Positions 45,451-55,332 are shown, counted from the first letter of the stretch. The stretch is 64,000 nt of DNA from Neisseria weaveri (GCF_900638685.1 NZ_LR134533.1:868001-932000), one strand, 5' to 3'. The notes: generated by a model not told the origin, from the sequence alone. Made by a program: numbers and translations.

Positions 45451-45993
45451 TCACTTTCCGTTACCGATAACGCGGCTGCATTTTCCTTTGATTAAGCCGT
45501 CCCCTTCTCCGCCGGACACGCGGAATGAATTCTCCCCAAGCGTATCCAGACGGTAAATGTCTTTTGTATATGCTCCCTGTTGCTGCAACATACCTTGGAA
45601 AAGCGTCTGACCCAAATCCTCGGCCATTTGCCGTTCTTCTTCGCTCAATTCGCGCACAACCTGCGCACTTTCTTCGTGATCTTTTTCTCTTTTCACATCA
45701 AAAAGCGCAGAATGTGTATGTATCTCGTTGCCGGCAATGTTCCATGTGCCTTTTTCTTCTGAGGAAATGCGGAACAAATGCAAGGCGGATAGAACGCTTT
45801 TACTCGAAAAGGTATGATCCGAACGGTATTCGGTATTCGACAAACTGATAAAATCCTCATCTGCATCTTTAACCAAACACCACCACTCCCCGACCAAATA
45901 ATCATCATTCAAAACCAGTCGGGTTTCTGCCGCCGCCATGCCGCAACAGGCTGCCAGCCAAATTGCAAAAGCGGTTTTTACCATACTGTCCAT
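45451..45993 (-). CDS. Putative secreted protein, unknown function
   Basis: A 180-residue protein with a signal peptide (MVKTAFAIWLAACCGMAAAE) cleaved near residue 24. The mature part starts TRLVLNDDYLVGEWWCLVKDADEDFISLSNTEYRSDHTFSSKS, which looks like a lipocalin-like or beta-sandwich stress protein. It ends with RVSGGEGDGLIKGKCSRV, giving two cysteines that could pair. I do not recognise the family. I start at ATG 45993 (MDSMVK); a second ATG at 45984 is possible. The mtrE gene starts its own stretch upstream; a DUS hairpin (46041-46069) separates them. Confidence 0.7.
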   Translation of the reverse strand: MDSMVKTAFAIWLAACCGMAAAETRLVLNDDYLVGEWWCLVKDADEDFISLSNTEYRSDHTFSSKSVLSALHLFRISSEEKGTWNIAGNEIHTHSALFDVKREKDHEESAQVVRELSEEERQMAEDLGQTLFQGMLQQQGAYTKDIYRLDTLGENSFRVSGGEGDGLIKGKCSRVIGNGK

Positions 45994-46040
45994 ACTGCTT
46001 TCTTTCTTATCTTTTCCAAATATTGAAACCATATTTAGAT

Positions 46041-46069
46041 AAGGCCGTCTGAAATTTTCAGACGGCCTC
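46041..46069 (-). terminator. DUS terminator after mtrE
   Basis: AAGGCCGTCTGAAA and TTTCAGACGGCCTC pair, 25 bp after the mtrE stop on the minus strand. Confidence 0.8.
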
Positions 46070-46094
46070 ATCATCTCCAAAACACTTCGTCAAA

Positions 46095-47522
46095 CTATTG
46101 CTGCACTGTTTGACGATGCAGGCCGCCGCCCAATGCTTTATACAAATCGGCCATATTTTCCAAGCGCGTCAACTGTGTCGACAACAAAGCCAAATCGGCA
46201 CTGTAACTGCTGCGCTCTGCATCCAGCAAATCCAACGCGCTGGACACTCCGTGTTTATAACGCAGCTGCACCAAACGCAAGGTATGCGCATGTGCCTTAC
46301 TTTGTTTTTGAACGCTGCCGTAACGCTTGTCCAATTGCTCCCGCGCAACAAGTGCATTGGAAATATCGCGGAACGCGGCCTGAACGGCGGCTTCATAATT
46401 GACAACCTGAATCTGCCGGCGAATCTTCGCCGCATCCAAATTGGCGGTCATACTGCCCCAGTTGAAAATCGGCAGATTAATCACCGGCATAAATGCCCAT
46501 GTACTGTTACCGCCTTTAAACAAACCGCTTAACTCGGTCGAACCCGAACCCAATGTGCCGGTCAGGCTGATACTTGGGAAGAAAGCGGCGCGGGCTGCTC
46601 CGATATCGGCGTTAGCTTGTTTCAAAGCAAATTCGGCCGCACGGATATCGGGACGGTTTAATAAAACTTCGGACGCCAGCCCGGCAGGCAGCTTGCTGAC
46701 GGCAAACTGTTTATGCAGCGGCAAAGCAGGTTCAAGATTGTCGGGAACGGGTTGGTTTATCAATAAGGCAAGCGCATTCTCCGCCAATTCTTTGGCTTGG
46801 ACGGCTGAAGCATAATCGGCTTTGGCCGCTTCAATCAACGCTTCCTGGCGGTGCAAATCCAAAGCGGAAACCACACCTGCACGGTGCTTCAACTGCGTAA
46901 GCTTATAAGTATCCCGACGCGTTGCCAAAACATCTTGAGCCAGCTTCATGGCATTTTCGGCATACAAGCCGTTGAAATAGGCTTTTGCGACACCGGCAAC
47001 CAAAGCCAGCTGCGCGGCATCTTGCGCGGCACGACTGCTGAAATAGCTTTGCAGCGCGGCTTCGGTATTGCTGCGCACGCGTCCGAACAAATCCAATTCG
47101 TATGCCGTTATCCCCAAGCCGACTTTATAAGCGGAGCTGACCGTTGATACGCCGCCGCTCAAATCGGCCGCTGAGCGTCCGCGACTGCCGTTGCCGCTGG
47201 CATTGATACCCGGCAACAGGTCGGCACGGGCAATCATGTACTGCCTGCGCACGGCTTCGGCATTCAATGCGGCTTTACGCAAATCGGTATTTTGCTTCAA
47301 TGCCAATTCGATCAACTGATGCAGTCTGGGGTCGGCAAAATAATCTTGCCAACCGATTGAGGCCGTCTGAATTTTTTGCCCTTCTTCCTCCTGAACATCG
47401 TATTTGAAGGTTTGGGGAACAGCCACTTGCGGCTGTTCGTACTTCGGAATCATGGCACAGCCGGATAAAATCACGCCTGCAGCAACGGCAGCCCAAATCG
47501 GTTTTAATTTAATAGGTTTCAT
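46095..47522 (-). CDS. mtrE: Outer-membrane channel of the Mtr efflux pump
   Basis: A 475-residue outer-membrane factor lipoprotein (lipobox ILSG-C, Cys22) with the two-repeat TolC fold. Family phrases: MIPKYEQPQVAVPQTF, RRQYMIARADLLPGINASGNGSR, AFFPSISLTGTLGSGSTELSGLF and HGVSSALDLLDAERSSYSADLAL. It forms the exit duct for MtrCD and in pathogenic Neisseria also for FarAB/MacAB. It begins 2 bp after mtrD. A DUS is inside the gene (near 47360, encoding IQTASIG). It ends at the DUS terminator 46041. Confidence 0.94.
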   Translation of the reverse strand: MKPIKLKPIWAAVAAGVILSGCAMIPKYEQPQVAVPQTFKYDVQEEEGQKIQTASIGWQDYFADPRLHQLIELALKQNTDLRKAALNAEAVRRQYMIARADLLPGINASGNGSRGRSAADLSGGVSTVSSAYKVGLGITAYELDLFGRVRSNTEAALQSYFSSRAAQDAAQLALVAGVAKAYFNGLYAENAMKLAQDVLATRRDTYKLTQLKHRAGVVSALDLHRQEALIEAAKADYASAVQAKELAENALALLINQPVPDNLEPALPLHKQFAVSKLPAGLASEVLLNRPDIRAAEFALKQANADIGAARAAFFPSISLTGTLGSGSTELSGLFKGGNSTWAFMPVINLPIFNWGSMTANLDAAKIRRQIQVVNYEAAVQAAFRDISNALVAREQLDKRYGSVQKQSKAHAHTLRLVQLRYKHGVSSALDLLDAERSSYSADLALLSTQLTRLENMADLYKALGGGLHRQTVQQ

Positions 47523-47524
47523 AT

Positions 47525-50500
47525 TTAATCCTTGCTCTCGGGTAAGGCCGTCTGAATTTCCGGCAGAGGTTTGGAAGGCTGTTTGCCTTTAAACAGTTTC
47601 CGCACCACAACATAGAAAACCGGCACGAAAAACACCGACAATAACGTGCCAATCAACATGCCCCACAATACGGTCGTACCGATTGCACGTTGGCTGGCGG
47701 AGCTTGCACCCGAAGCCAGATAAAGCGGCACTACGCCCAAGATAAACGCAAAAGAGGTCATGATAATCGGGCGGAAACGCAAATGCGCCGCTTCCAATGC
47801 CGATTCCAGCAAACCTTTGCCTTGAGCCTGCAAATCTTTGGCAAACTCGATAATCAAAATGGCGTTTTTCGCACTCAAACCGATAACGGTAATCAAGCCT
47901 ACTTTAAAGTAAATGTCGTTCAGATAAGACGGAGGCGCACCGAAGAAACCGCCGATCATATTCCTCAGGTTTACGCCCATCACAATACCCAAGAAACCCA
48001 ACGGCACCACCAGAATCACAGCCAGCGGAATAGACCAGCTCTCATACAAAGCAGCCAACACCAGGAACACAGCCAAAATAGCCAAGCCGTACAGCAACAT
48101 ATCTTGCGCGCTGCCTTTGGCCTGTTCGCGCGATTGTCCCGCCCATTCCAAACTGTAACCGCCTTCAAGCTCGTCCACCATGCGCTGCACTTCGGCCATA
48201 ACTTCGCCCGAAGAATAACCGCTTGCCGCCGCACCTTCGATTTTCATCGCTTTATAGCCGTTGAAACGAATGCTCTGCTCCATACCGTGTTCCCACGCCA
48301 CCGTAGCAATCGCAGACAACGGCACGGCCACACCCTGGCTGTTCGGCACGGTCAGCATCAAAATATCAGACGGCTGCATACGCGCCGAGGCCTCTGCCTG
48401 CACAATCACCCGCTGCAGACGGCCTTGGTTCGGAAAATCGTTAACATACGAAGAACCCAGTGCCGTCGCCAGTACCGAACGCACGCTTGCCAAGCTGATA
48501 CCTTGAGCGGCGGCGGCTTCACGGTTAATATCGATTTTCAGCTGCGGTGCATCTTCCAAACCCGAAGCGCGGACTTTGGAAGCATCAAACATCGGATTGG
48601 TACGCATTTTCTGCACCAACTCATTGCGTTTTGCCAATAAAGCGGCATGTCCCCTGCTGTTGCGGTCTTGCAGATACATCTCGAAACCCGAGCTGGTACC
48701 CAATTCCATAATTGCAGGCGGATTAATGACCAATGCAAACCCGTCGCGGACATTCATCATTAACGCGCCGGTCAGCTTACCGGCCACTGCCGCCGCAGAA
48801 CTGCCGTGTCCCGGACGTTCGCTCCAGTCTTTCAAGGTTACAAAACCGAAACCCATATTCTGACCCGAACCGGCGAAACTGAAACCGGATACGCCGATAA
48901 AACTTTCCACTTCAGGCATGAAGGTAATAATCTGATTGGCGGTTGCCAAAGTCGCATCGGTGCGTTCTTTGGTTGCCCCGGCCGGCAGCTGAACCATCAT
49001 CATCAGGCTGCCTTGGTCTTCGCTCGGCAGGAAAGAAGTCGGGATACGGACAAACAGCAATGCCGCCACGCCGCCCAACAATACATACACAGCCATAACA
49101 CGAGCGGACTTACGCAGGAATTTGGCCACCCAACCTTCATACTTATGTGTGCCGTCTGAAAATTTTCGGTTAAACCAACCGAAGAAACCTTTTTTCTCGA
49201 CATGATGGCCTTTGGGAACCGGCTTCAACAAAGTCGCACACAAAGCGGGGGTCAGCGATAAAGCCAAGAAAGCCGAGAAAGCAATCGCAATCGCCATGGT
49301 GACTGCAAACTGGTAATAAATCTTACCGGTCGCACCGGTAAACATAGCCAGCGGCACAAACACAGAAATCAAAACTGCCGTAATACCGATTACCGCGCCG
49401 GAAATCTGCCCCATGGCTTTTTTGGTTGCCTGAACGGGCGGCAAGCCTTCTTCCGACATAATCCGCTCGACGTTTTCCACCACCACAATGGCATCATCGA
49501 CCACAATACCGATCACCAACACCATTGCAAACATAGTCAAGACGTTAATCGACATGCCCAAATACCAAATAGCCGCAAACGCACCCAACAGGGAAATCGG
49601 CACGACAATGGTCGGAATCAGCGTATAACGGAAGTTTTGCAGAAACAGATACATCACGACAAACACCAGCAACACGGCTTCCAGCAAAGTATGCACTACC
49701 TTCTCAATCGAAATGGAAACGAATTTGGAAGTATCGTAAGGTGCCGACCATTTCATATCGTGCGGAAAGAAACGCTCCAAATGCGCCATTTTGTCGCGCA
49801 CCGCTTGAGCGGTCGCCATCGCATTACCGCTGTTTGACAACATCACCGCCATACCGACGGCAGGCTTGCCGTTCAAACGTGTAGACGCCGCATAACTCTG
49901 GCTGCCCAACTCAATCCGCGCCACATCTTTCAAATACACATTGGCTCCGCCCGCAGTCGAACGCAGAATAATGCTGCCGAATTCTTCGGGCGTACTCAGC
50001 TGGCCTTGAGCCGTGATGGTTGCAGAGATAGTCTGCCCCTGAACATTAGGCAAAGCACCGAGCGAACCCGCCGAAATCTGGATATTTTGCGAAGATATGG
50101 CAGAGGAAACATCTGCAAAAGACAAATTGTAGTTTTGCAGTTTTTTCGGGTCGACCCAAATACGCATAGCACGCTGCGAACCGAACAAACGTGCTTCGCC
50201 CACGCCTTCCACACGCTGGATTTCCGGCTTGATGTTACGCTCGACATAGTCGGCAATATCTTCGGTTGTCATGGTATCGGACGACATCATCAATACCATC
50301 AGGAAGTTGGATCGCGATTTGGCTACGGTCACACCGTTTTGCTGAACCGCCGCAGGCAGCAACGCCGTCACTTCCGACAGCTTGTTCTGCACTTCCACCT
50401 GCGCCAGATTTTCATCGGTATCAGGAGAAAAAGTCAGACTAACCGTACCGCCGCCGCTTGATGTCGCATTGGTACTCATATAATCCAAACCTTCGACACC

Positions 50501-50710
50501 GTTCATATTGCGTTCGATAACCGACAATACGCTGTCTTCCATCACCTGCGCCGATGCACCCGGATAAACGGCACTCAACGTAATAGTCGGCGCGCCGACA
50601 GAAGGATATTGCGAAACCGGTAAATTCTTGATACCGAAAATACCGGCCAATATGATGAATATGGAAATCACCCATGCAAAAATCGGGCGGTCAATAAAAA
50701 ATTTAGCCAT
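47525..50710 (-). CDS. mtrD: RND efflux transporter MtrD
   Basis: A 1061-residue HAE1-family RND pump using the proton gradient to export hydrophobic drugs, bile salts and antimicrobial peptides. The N-terminus MAKFFIDRPIFAWVISIFIILAGI, the TM4 proton-relay motif GIVVDDAIVVVENVERIM (two Asp), and LALSLTPALCATLL are present. The second-half motifs GLITVIGLSAKNAILIIEFA and HLRFRPIIMTSFAFILGVVPL are also present. Between mtrC (10 bp) and mtrE (2 bp), one operon. Slightly shorter than the usual 1067 residues; no break seen. Confidence 0.96.
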   Translation of the reverse strand: MAKFFIDRPIFAWVISIFIILAGIFGIKNLPVSQYPSVGAPTITLSAVYPGASAQVMEDSVLSVIERNMNGVEGLDYMSTNATSSGGGTVSLTFSPDTDENLAQVEVQNKLSEVTALLPAAVQQNGVTVAKSRSNFLMVLMMSSDTMTTEDIADYVERNIKPEIQRVEGVGEARLFGSQRAMRIWVDPKKLQNYNLSFADVSSAISSQNIQISAGSLGALPNVQGQTISATITAQGQLSTPEEFGSIILRSTAGGANVYLKDVARIELGSQSYAASTRLNGKPAVGMAVMLSNSGNAMATAQAVRDKMAHLERFFPHDMKWSAPYDTSKFVSISIEKVVHTLLEAVLLVFVVMYLFLQNFRYTLIPTIVVPISLLGAFAAIWYLGMSINVLTMFAMVLVIGIVVDDAIVVVENVERIMSEEGLPPVQATKKAMGQISGAVIGITAVLISVFVPLAMFTGATGKIYYQFAVTMAIAIAFSAFLALSLTPALCATLLKPVPKGHHVEKKGFFGWFNRKFSDGTHKYEGWVAKFLRKSARVMAVYVLLGGVAALLFVRIPTSFLPSEDQGSLMMMVQLPAGATKERTDATLATANQIITFMPEVESFIGVSGFSFAGSGQNMGFGFVTLKDWSERPGHGSSAAAVAGKLTGALMMNVRDGFALVINPPAIMELGTSSGFEMYLQDRNSRGHAALLAKRNELVQKMRTNPMFDASKVRASGLEDAPQLKIDINREAAAAQGISLASVRSVLATALGSSYVNDFPNQGRLQRVIVQAEASARMQPSDILMLTVPNSQGVAVPLSAIATVAWEHGMEQSIRFNGYKAMKIEGAAASGYSSGEVMAEVQRMVDELEGGYSLEWAGQSREQAKGSAQDMLLYGLAILAVFLVLAALYESWSIPLAVILVVPLGFLGIVMGVNLRNMIGGFFGAPPSYLNDIYFKVGLITVIGLSAKNAILIIEFAKDLQAQGKGLLESALEAAHLRFRPIIMTSFAFILGVVPLYLASGASSASQRAIGTTVLWGMLIGTLLSVFFVPVFYVVVRKLFKGKQPSKPLPEIQTALPESKD

Positions 50711-50719
50711 GTGTGTTCC

Positions 50720-52000
50720 TTACTGAGCCTGAGCAGGTTCGGAAGCGGCTTGAGAGGCCGTCTGAACATCTTCCGGTTTATCAGCGACCGCAGCTTCCGA
50801 CTGACCGGCAGCCTCTGCCTGCACCGGCGGCGTCCACTCTTTCGGCGTCACTTTCTTCGCGCCCATCATGCCCGCAATAGACACACCGTCAACAATCACT
50901 TTATCCCCGTCTTTGAGGCCGTCTGAAATAATCCAATTGCTGCCCTGCTGCTGAACAACCGTGACCACGCGCGGCTCCATGCCGCCTTCGGCATTCACAA
51001 TCAAAACAGTATCCTGCTGACCGCGCGTTACCGCCTGCTGCGGTACAACAAAAGCTTCAGCCATGCCGGCTTGCGACATCTTCGCGCGCACATACAAACC
51101 CGGTAGCAAAATGTTGTCGGGATTCGGAATGGCCACACGCAGCTTCACTTGTCCGGTGGCTTCGTCCACAGTCGGATCCGCATACAGCAGACGGCCTTTA
51201 TGTGCATATTCTTTGCCGTTTTCCAGCATAATCGCAACTTCGATACCGCCGTTGACCGGCTGCAGCTTACCGTCGGCAATATCTTGACGCAGCTGCATAA
51301 TTTCCGTCGCAGACTGAGTAATATTGATATACATCGGGTCGGTTTGCTGAATAGTGGCCAACTTCACTGCCGCACCCGGATTAACCAGCGTCCCTTCCGA
51401 GACAAACGATTGACCGATAAAACCGGAAATCGGCGCGGTTACACGCGAATAATTCAGGTTAATGCGCGACGATTTCACCGCAGCCGCAGCAGCCTTAACG
51501 CTTGCTTGGGCAGATAATTTCGCCGCCACCGCCGCATCATATTCCTGACGGCTGATGGCATCGGCTTCTACCAAAGGCTTATAACGGCTCAAGTCTGCAT
51601 TGGCTTTGGCCAGAGCCGCTTCCGCGCCGGCCAGTTGCGCATAAGCGCTTTCCAAACCGGCGGCATAAGTTGCATCATCAATTTGATACAGCGGCTGGCC
51701 GGCACGGACATAAGTTCCTTCTTGAAACAGACGGCGTTTGATGATACCGCCCACTTGCGGACGCACTTCAGCCGAACGCACCGGCTCCAAACGGCCGGGT
51801 AATTCAACACTCAACGCCACCGGCTGCGCCTGTACGGTCACCACGCCCACCACAGGCGCAGGCGCTTGTCCACCGGCAGCACCGCCGCCATGCTTTGCAC
51901 CCGCCGCACCGCCGCTTTCTCCTTTACCGCATGCAGACAAAGCCAAAGATGTCGCCACGGCTACTGCCGCAACTTTATACCACTGAGGATAGCTCTTCAT
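50720..52000 (-). CDS. mtrC: Membrane fusion lipoprotein MtrC
   Basis: A 426-residue periplasmic adaptor lipoprotein (lipobox ALSA-C, Cys24). Lipoyl halves ELPGRLEPVRSAEVRPQVGGIIKRRLFQEGTYVRAGQPLYQID and RVTAPISGFIGQSFVSEGTLVNPG flank an alpha hairpin. The C-terminal tail is rich in Ala, Gln and Glu (about 385-426). First gene of mtrCDE, driven by a promoter that faces mtrR. It joins MtrD to MtrE. Confidence 0.95.
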   Translation of the reverse strand: MKSYPQWYKVAAVAVATSLALSACGKGESGGAAGAKHGGGAAGGQAPAPVVGVVTVQAQPVALSVELPGRLEPVRSAEVRPQVGGIIKRRLFQEGTYVRAGQPLYQIDDATYAAGLESAYAQLAGAEAALAKANADLSRYKPLVEADAISRQEYDAAVAAKLSAQASVKAAAAAVKSSRINLNYSRVTAPISGFIGQSFVSEGTLVNPGAAVKLATIQQTDPMYINITQSATEIMQLRQDIADGKLQPVNGGIEVAIMLENGKEYAHKGRLLYADPTVDEATGQVKLRVAIPNPDNILLPGLYVRAKMSQAGMAEAFVVPQQAVTRGQQDTVLIVNAEGGMEPRVVTVVQQQGSNWIISDGLKDGDKVIVDGVSIAGMMGAKKVTPKEWTPPVQAEAAGQSEAAVADKPEDVQTASQAASEPAQAQ

Positions 52001-52111
52001 TTTTCATTCCCAAATATCAAAACGACGCCTTTCCCGGCCACTGTCTGCACCGTATGCTAAAAAGCAGGCACAAAATTCCGGCGGAAAAACGGCAGAATAT
52101 AATGTTTCGGT

Positions 52112-52155
52112 ATTATACATACATACTTGCATGTATCAAAGTTCTTTCTTATAAT
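52112..52155. promoter_or_regulatory. Overlapping divergent mtrC/mtrR promoters and operator
   Basis: Toward mtrR: TTGCAT (52127-52132) and TATAAT (52150-52155), spacing 17. Toward mtrC: TTGATA (complement of 52134-52139) and TATAAT (complement of 52112-52117), spacing 16. Between and over them lies the palindrome TACATACTTGCATGTA (52120-52135), very like the AcrR-type operators of TetR-family pump regulators. The gonococcal 13-bp A/T inverted repeat is not seen here. The two -35 boxes are next to each other, so RNA polymerase cannot use both at once. Confidence 0.78.
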
Positions 52156-52203
52156 CAACGGCATTATTTCTACGACAACAAACCCTACCCGATACCGAAA
52201 AAA

Positions 52204-52845
52204 ATGAGAAAAACCAAAGCAGAAGCCTTAAAAACCAGAGAATATCTCATGCTTGCCGCGCTCGACACTTTCTATACGAAAGGCGTAGCGCGGGCATCCT
52301 TGAACGAAATCGCGCAAGCCGCAGGCGTAACGCGCGGCGCGCTGTATTGGCATTTCAAAAACAAAGAAGATTTATTCGACGCCCTGTTCCAACACATTTT
52401 CAACGACTTTTCCGGCCGTATGAGGGCAGACATTGAAAACGCCTCGCCCAATATGTGGGAAAACCTCCGCCAAACCCTGCTGAATCTGTACGAACGGCTC
52501 GAAACCAACGAAACGCACCGCAGATTCATCAGTATCCTGCATTTGAAATGCGAGCATATCGAGCAGAACAAGGCCATTGTCGAGCTGATGAGCAAATACA
52601 ATATGATGTGGCACGAACAAATGACCAAAGCCATCGTCTTGTGCATATCGCAAGAAAAACTGCCGCAAAATCTCGATGTCAACCTAGCCAGCATTTACCT
52701 GAAATCCGTATGCACCGGTCTCACCCAAATCTGGCTGATCAATCCTGCCCGATTCGACCTGCAAAGTGCCGCACCCGCCATCATCGACACGGCACTGACT
52801 GCACTGCAGCATTGTCCGTCGCTGCAAAAAGACTATGCCGTCTGA
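52204..52845 (+). CDS. mtrR: TetR-family repressor of mtrCDE
   Basis: A 213-residue regulator. The N-terminal helix-turn-helix RKTKAEALKTREYLMLAALDTFYTKGVARASLNEIAQAAGVTRGALYWHFKNKEDLFDALFQ is almost identical to gonococcal MtrR as I know it, whereas the ligand-binding part differs more. ATG 52204 is the family start; the frame is open to 51895 without likeness. Its stop codon is formed by a GCCGTCTGA sequence (core DUS). Divergent from mtrC. Confidence 0.95.
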   Translation: MRKTKAEALKTREYLMLAALDTFYTKGVARASLNEIAQAAGVTRGALYWHFKNKEDLFDALFQHIFNDFSGRMRADIENASPNMWENLRQTLLNLYERLETNETHRRFISILHLKCEHIEQNKAIVELMSKYNMMWHEQMTKAIVLCISQEKLPQNLDVNLASIYLKSVCTGLTQIWLINPARFDLQSAAPAIIDTALTALQHCPSLQKDYAV

Positions 52846-52852
52846 AATCATA

Positions 52853-52880
52853 TAGGCCGTCTGAATTTTCAGACGGCCTA
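52853..52880 (+). terminator. DUS terminator after mtrR
   Basis: TAGGCCGTCTGAA and TTCAGACGGCCTA pair perfectly, 8 bp after the mtrR stop. Confidence 0.82.
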
Positions 52881-52952
52881 TTGCCACACCGGTTCGCAAC
52901 AGCGTTTCACGCCATCCGAGCCGACCGAAAACCCCTTATCGGAAACACCGTC

Positions 52953-53375
52953 ATGAATCCAGAAAACCGTCTTCCTCCTTTATTTGCCGCAGAAATAACC
53001 GTCCAAATCGGCGACATCAACTACGGCAACCACCTGGCCAACGACGCTGTTTTGCGTTTGTGCCACGAAGCCAGAATACGCTGGCTGGCACAACACAATC
53101 TGACCGAACTCGATATCGGCAGCCAAACCGGCATCATCATGACCGATGCCGCCCTGCAATACACCGCCCAAGCCCGCCACGGCGACATACTTTCCGTCCA
53201 CCTGTCCGCATTTGCCAAAGGACGCAGCCGCTTTGCCATCACTTACCGGCTCATCCGAAACAGCGACGGCAAAACCATTGCCACCGCAGAAACAGGCATG
53301 GCCTGCTTCCACTACCAAAATCAAAAAGTCTGTAAAATACCCGAAACTTTCCTCGCCCTGCTTCAGGCCGTCTGA
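52953..53375 (+). CDS. Acyl-CoA thioesterase (4HBT/YbgC-like hotdog fold)
   Basis: A 140-residue hotdog-fold thioesterase. The family stretch VQIGDINYGNHLANDAVLRLCHEARIRWL (about 16-44) has the catalytic Asp in GDINYGNHLAND. The strand end DGKTIATAETGMACFHYQNQKVCKIPETF is also typical. Substrate not known, acyl-CoA or a phenylacyl-CoA being likely. The final codons CAG GCC GTC TGA are themselves a DUS, so the uptake sequence supplies the stop. ATG 52953; upstream in-frame codons overlap mtrR in another frame and are not coding. Confidence 0.85.
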   Translation: MNPENRLPPLFAAEITVQIGDINYGNHLANDAVLRLCHEARIRWLAQHNLTELDIGSQTGIIMTDAALQYTAQARHGDILSVHLSAFAKGRSRFAITYRLIRNSDGKTIATAETGMACFHYQNQKVCKIPETFLALLQAV

Positions 53376-53429
53376 ATTTCAGACTCCCCCGCAGGAACTG
53401 CAAACCGCTTATTTTTCAGACGGCCTGCC

Positions 53430-54332
53430 ATGCAATCTTCCTTTTTCGACCATGTGGAAACCTTCCTAAATACATTAAACCGGCAAGGAAAATCCGCGCA
53501 TACCGTCGCCGCATACCGCCGCGACCTGAACCAGCTGAAAACACTTCTGCCCGAAACAGAATCGGACGAACCGCTGCGCCGCCTTCACTTTGTCGCCGCA
53601 CTCAAAAAATTGTCGCAGCGAAACAGCCACCCGCGCAGCATGGCCCGCAAACTTTCCGCATGGCGGCAATATGGCCAATGGCAGGTCAAACACCAACTGC
53701 TGGATTGCAACCCCTGCGAAAACCTCAAGCCGCCCAAACCGCCCCAACGCCTGCCCAAAGCCGTCGAACAGGAAACCTTAAACCGTCTGCTCGATGCCGG
53801 CAGTCTCGCTGCCGACAATGACGAAACGCTCGCCCTGCGCGACCAAGCTATCTTTGAACTTATGTACGGCAGCGGTTTGCGCCTAAGCGAAATACACCAG
53901 CTGGACTTAACCGACATCTCCCTTCAGGAAGGCTGGATAAAAGTAAGCGGTAAAGGCAATAAAGAACGCCATGTTCCGTTGGTTAAAAAAAGCATTGAGG
54001 CCGTGCAGCGCTATCTGCCGCAACGCTGCCAACACGGCAACGAAACCGCCCTGTTCACCAACCGGAACGGCAAACGTCTCAGCCAGCGGCAAATCCAACA
54101 CCGCCTGCGCGACTGGGCGGTTCGCCGGGAAAGTCCGCAGCATCTTTCTCCGCACATGATGCGCCACAGCTATGCCAGCCACCTGCTTCAGTCCGCACGC
54201 GACATACGTGCCGTTCAAGAACTGCTCGGCCACAGCAATCTGTCGTCCACGCAAATTTATACCAAACTGGATTTCGACCATCTGGCACAGGTATACGACC
54301 AAACCCACCCTCGGGCGAAAAAAAAGAAGTAA
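53430..54332 (+). CDS. xerC: Tyrosine recombinase XerC
   Basis: A 300-residue recombinase that resolves chromosome dimers at dif together with XerD. Catalytic residues: Arg in YGSGLRLSEIHQL, Lys in GKGNKERHVPL, His-Arg in HMMRHSYASHLL, His in LLGHSNLSSTQIY and Tyr in QIYTKLDFDHLAQVYDQTHPRAKKK. The C-terminal sequence after the Tyr is that of XerC rather than XerD. A DUS lies just upstream of the ATG (53417). Confidence 0.94.
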   Translation: MQSSFFDHVETFLNTLNRQGKSAHTVAAYRRDLNQLKTLLPETESDEPLRRLHFVAALKKLSQRNSHPRSMARKLSAWRQYGQWQVKHQLLDCNPCENLKPPKPPQRLPKAVEQETLNRLLDAGSLAADNDETLALRDQAIFELMYGSGLRLSEIHQLDLTDISLQEGWIKVSGKGNKERHVPLVKKSIEAVQRYLPQRCQHGNETALFTNRNGKRLSQRQIQHRLRDWAVRRESPQHLSPHMMRHSYASHLLQSARDIRAVQELLGHSNLSSTQIYTKLDFDHLAQVYDQTHPRAKKKK

Positions 54333-54360
54333 ACCGCCATATCCGTTTTATCTTTGCTAT

Positions 54361-54390
54361 AAAAGGCCGTCTGAAATTTTCAGACGGCCT
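54361..54390. terminator. Bidirectional DUS terminator xerC/gluQ
   Basis: AAAAGGCCGTCTGAAA and TTTCAGACGGCCT pair between convergent xerC and gluQ. Confidence 0.8.
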
Positions 54391-54396
54391 GTCCAT

Positions 54397-55332
54397 TTAC
54401 TCCGTACAAATCGGTTCGGGCAAAACCTGCCGCCAATCCCAATGGCGCACCGACCAATCCAATAAATCGGCAACCCTATCTGTCGGCGGAGCTGCGGGAA
54501 TACCCAAATATCCCATTACTTGGCGCAACAAACGCACTTTGTCGCCCAAATCCAAAGCAGGCGCCAAAGTCTGCTTCGACCATTTTTGCCCCAAACGGTT
54601 AACCAACAACGGTAAATGCGCATAAACCGGCGCCTCATAACCCAAACAACGTTGCAGCCAAATCTGGCGCGGAGTCGATACCAGCAAATCCTGACCGCGC
54701 ACAATATGGGTAATCCCCTGTTGCGCATCGTCCACCACCACAGCCAACTGATACGCCCAGAAACCGTCTGCACGCAACAACACAAAATCGCCGATATCAC
54801 GCGCCAGCCGTTGTGCATAATGGCCGACCACCTTATCTTCAAAACCGATTTCTTCATCGGGCACACGCAAACGCCAAGCCGGTGTTTTGGCCTCAACGGG
54901 CGGAATAAAACCGGCAGCGGCACAATGCCCCCCGTACACAAAACCGTCCACTCCCGCCGTTGCCGCCGCCTGCCAGTCTTTCCTGCTGCAATAACACGGA
55001 TACACCCGTTTCAATCCGCCCGTATCGTCTGCAGCCGCATTTTTGAGATAATCTAAAGCCTCGCGGTATAAATGATGGCGGCGGCTTTGGTATACCACTT
55101 CGCCGTCCCATTCAAAACCGAAAGCCTCCAATGTGCGCAGAATATCATCTGCCGCACCGGGCATTTCCCGCGGCGGATCCAAATCCTCCATGCGCACCAA
55201 CCAACGGCCGCCATTGGCTTTCGCATCGGCGTAAGACGCCAGCGCCGTCAGCAGCGAGCCGATATGCAGCAAGCCCGTCGGGCTAGGCGCAAAACGCCCT
55301 ACATACAATTTGCCATCACTTTGCGCAACCAT
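54397..55332 (-). CDS. gluQ: Glutamyl-Q tRNA(Asp) synthetase
   Basis: A 311-residue truncated GluRS-like enzyme that attaches glutamate to the queuosine base of tRNA(Asp). HIGH-like motif [20 protein letters not shown] (about 16-35), zinc-site residues [10 protein letters not shown] and GGHC, and KMSKS-like [10 protein letters not shown] are present. It lacks the anticodon-binding domain of GluRS. It depends on queuosine, whose synthesis and import genes are also in this window (queF, yhhQ). I start at ATG 55332, where the family begins; in-frame upstream codons would overlap the tsaB start. Confidence 0.93.
   Translation of the reverse strand: MVAQSDGKLYVGRFAPSPTGLLHIGSLLTALASYADAKANGGRWLVRMEDLDPPREMPGAADDILRTLEAFGFEWDGEVVYQSRRHHLYREALDYLKNAAADDTGGLKRVYPCYCSRKDWQAAATAGVDGFVYGGHCAAAGFIPPVEAKTPAWRLRVPDEEIGFEDKVVGHYAQRLARDIGDFVLLRADGFWAYQLAVVVDDAQQGITHIVRGQDLLVSTPRQIWLQRCLGYEAPVYAHLPLLVNRLGQKWSKQTLAPALDLGDKVRLLRQVMGYLGIPAAPPTDRVADLLDWSVRHWDWRQVLPEPICTE

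Noticed and set aside
47690-48640. Open frame of 316 codons opposite mtrD
   Set aside because: Rich in His, Gln and Arg, the typical translation of an antisense strand; mtrD is intact on the other strand.
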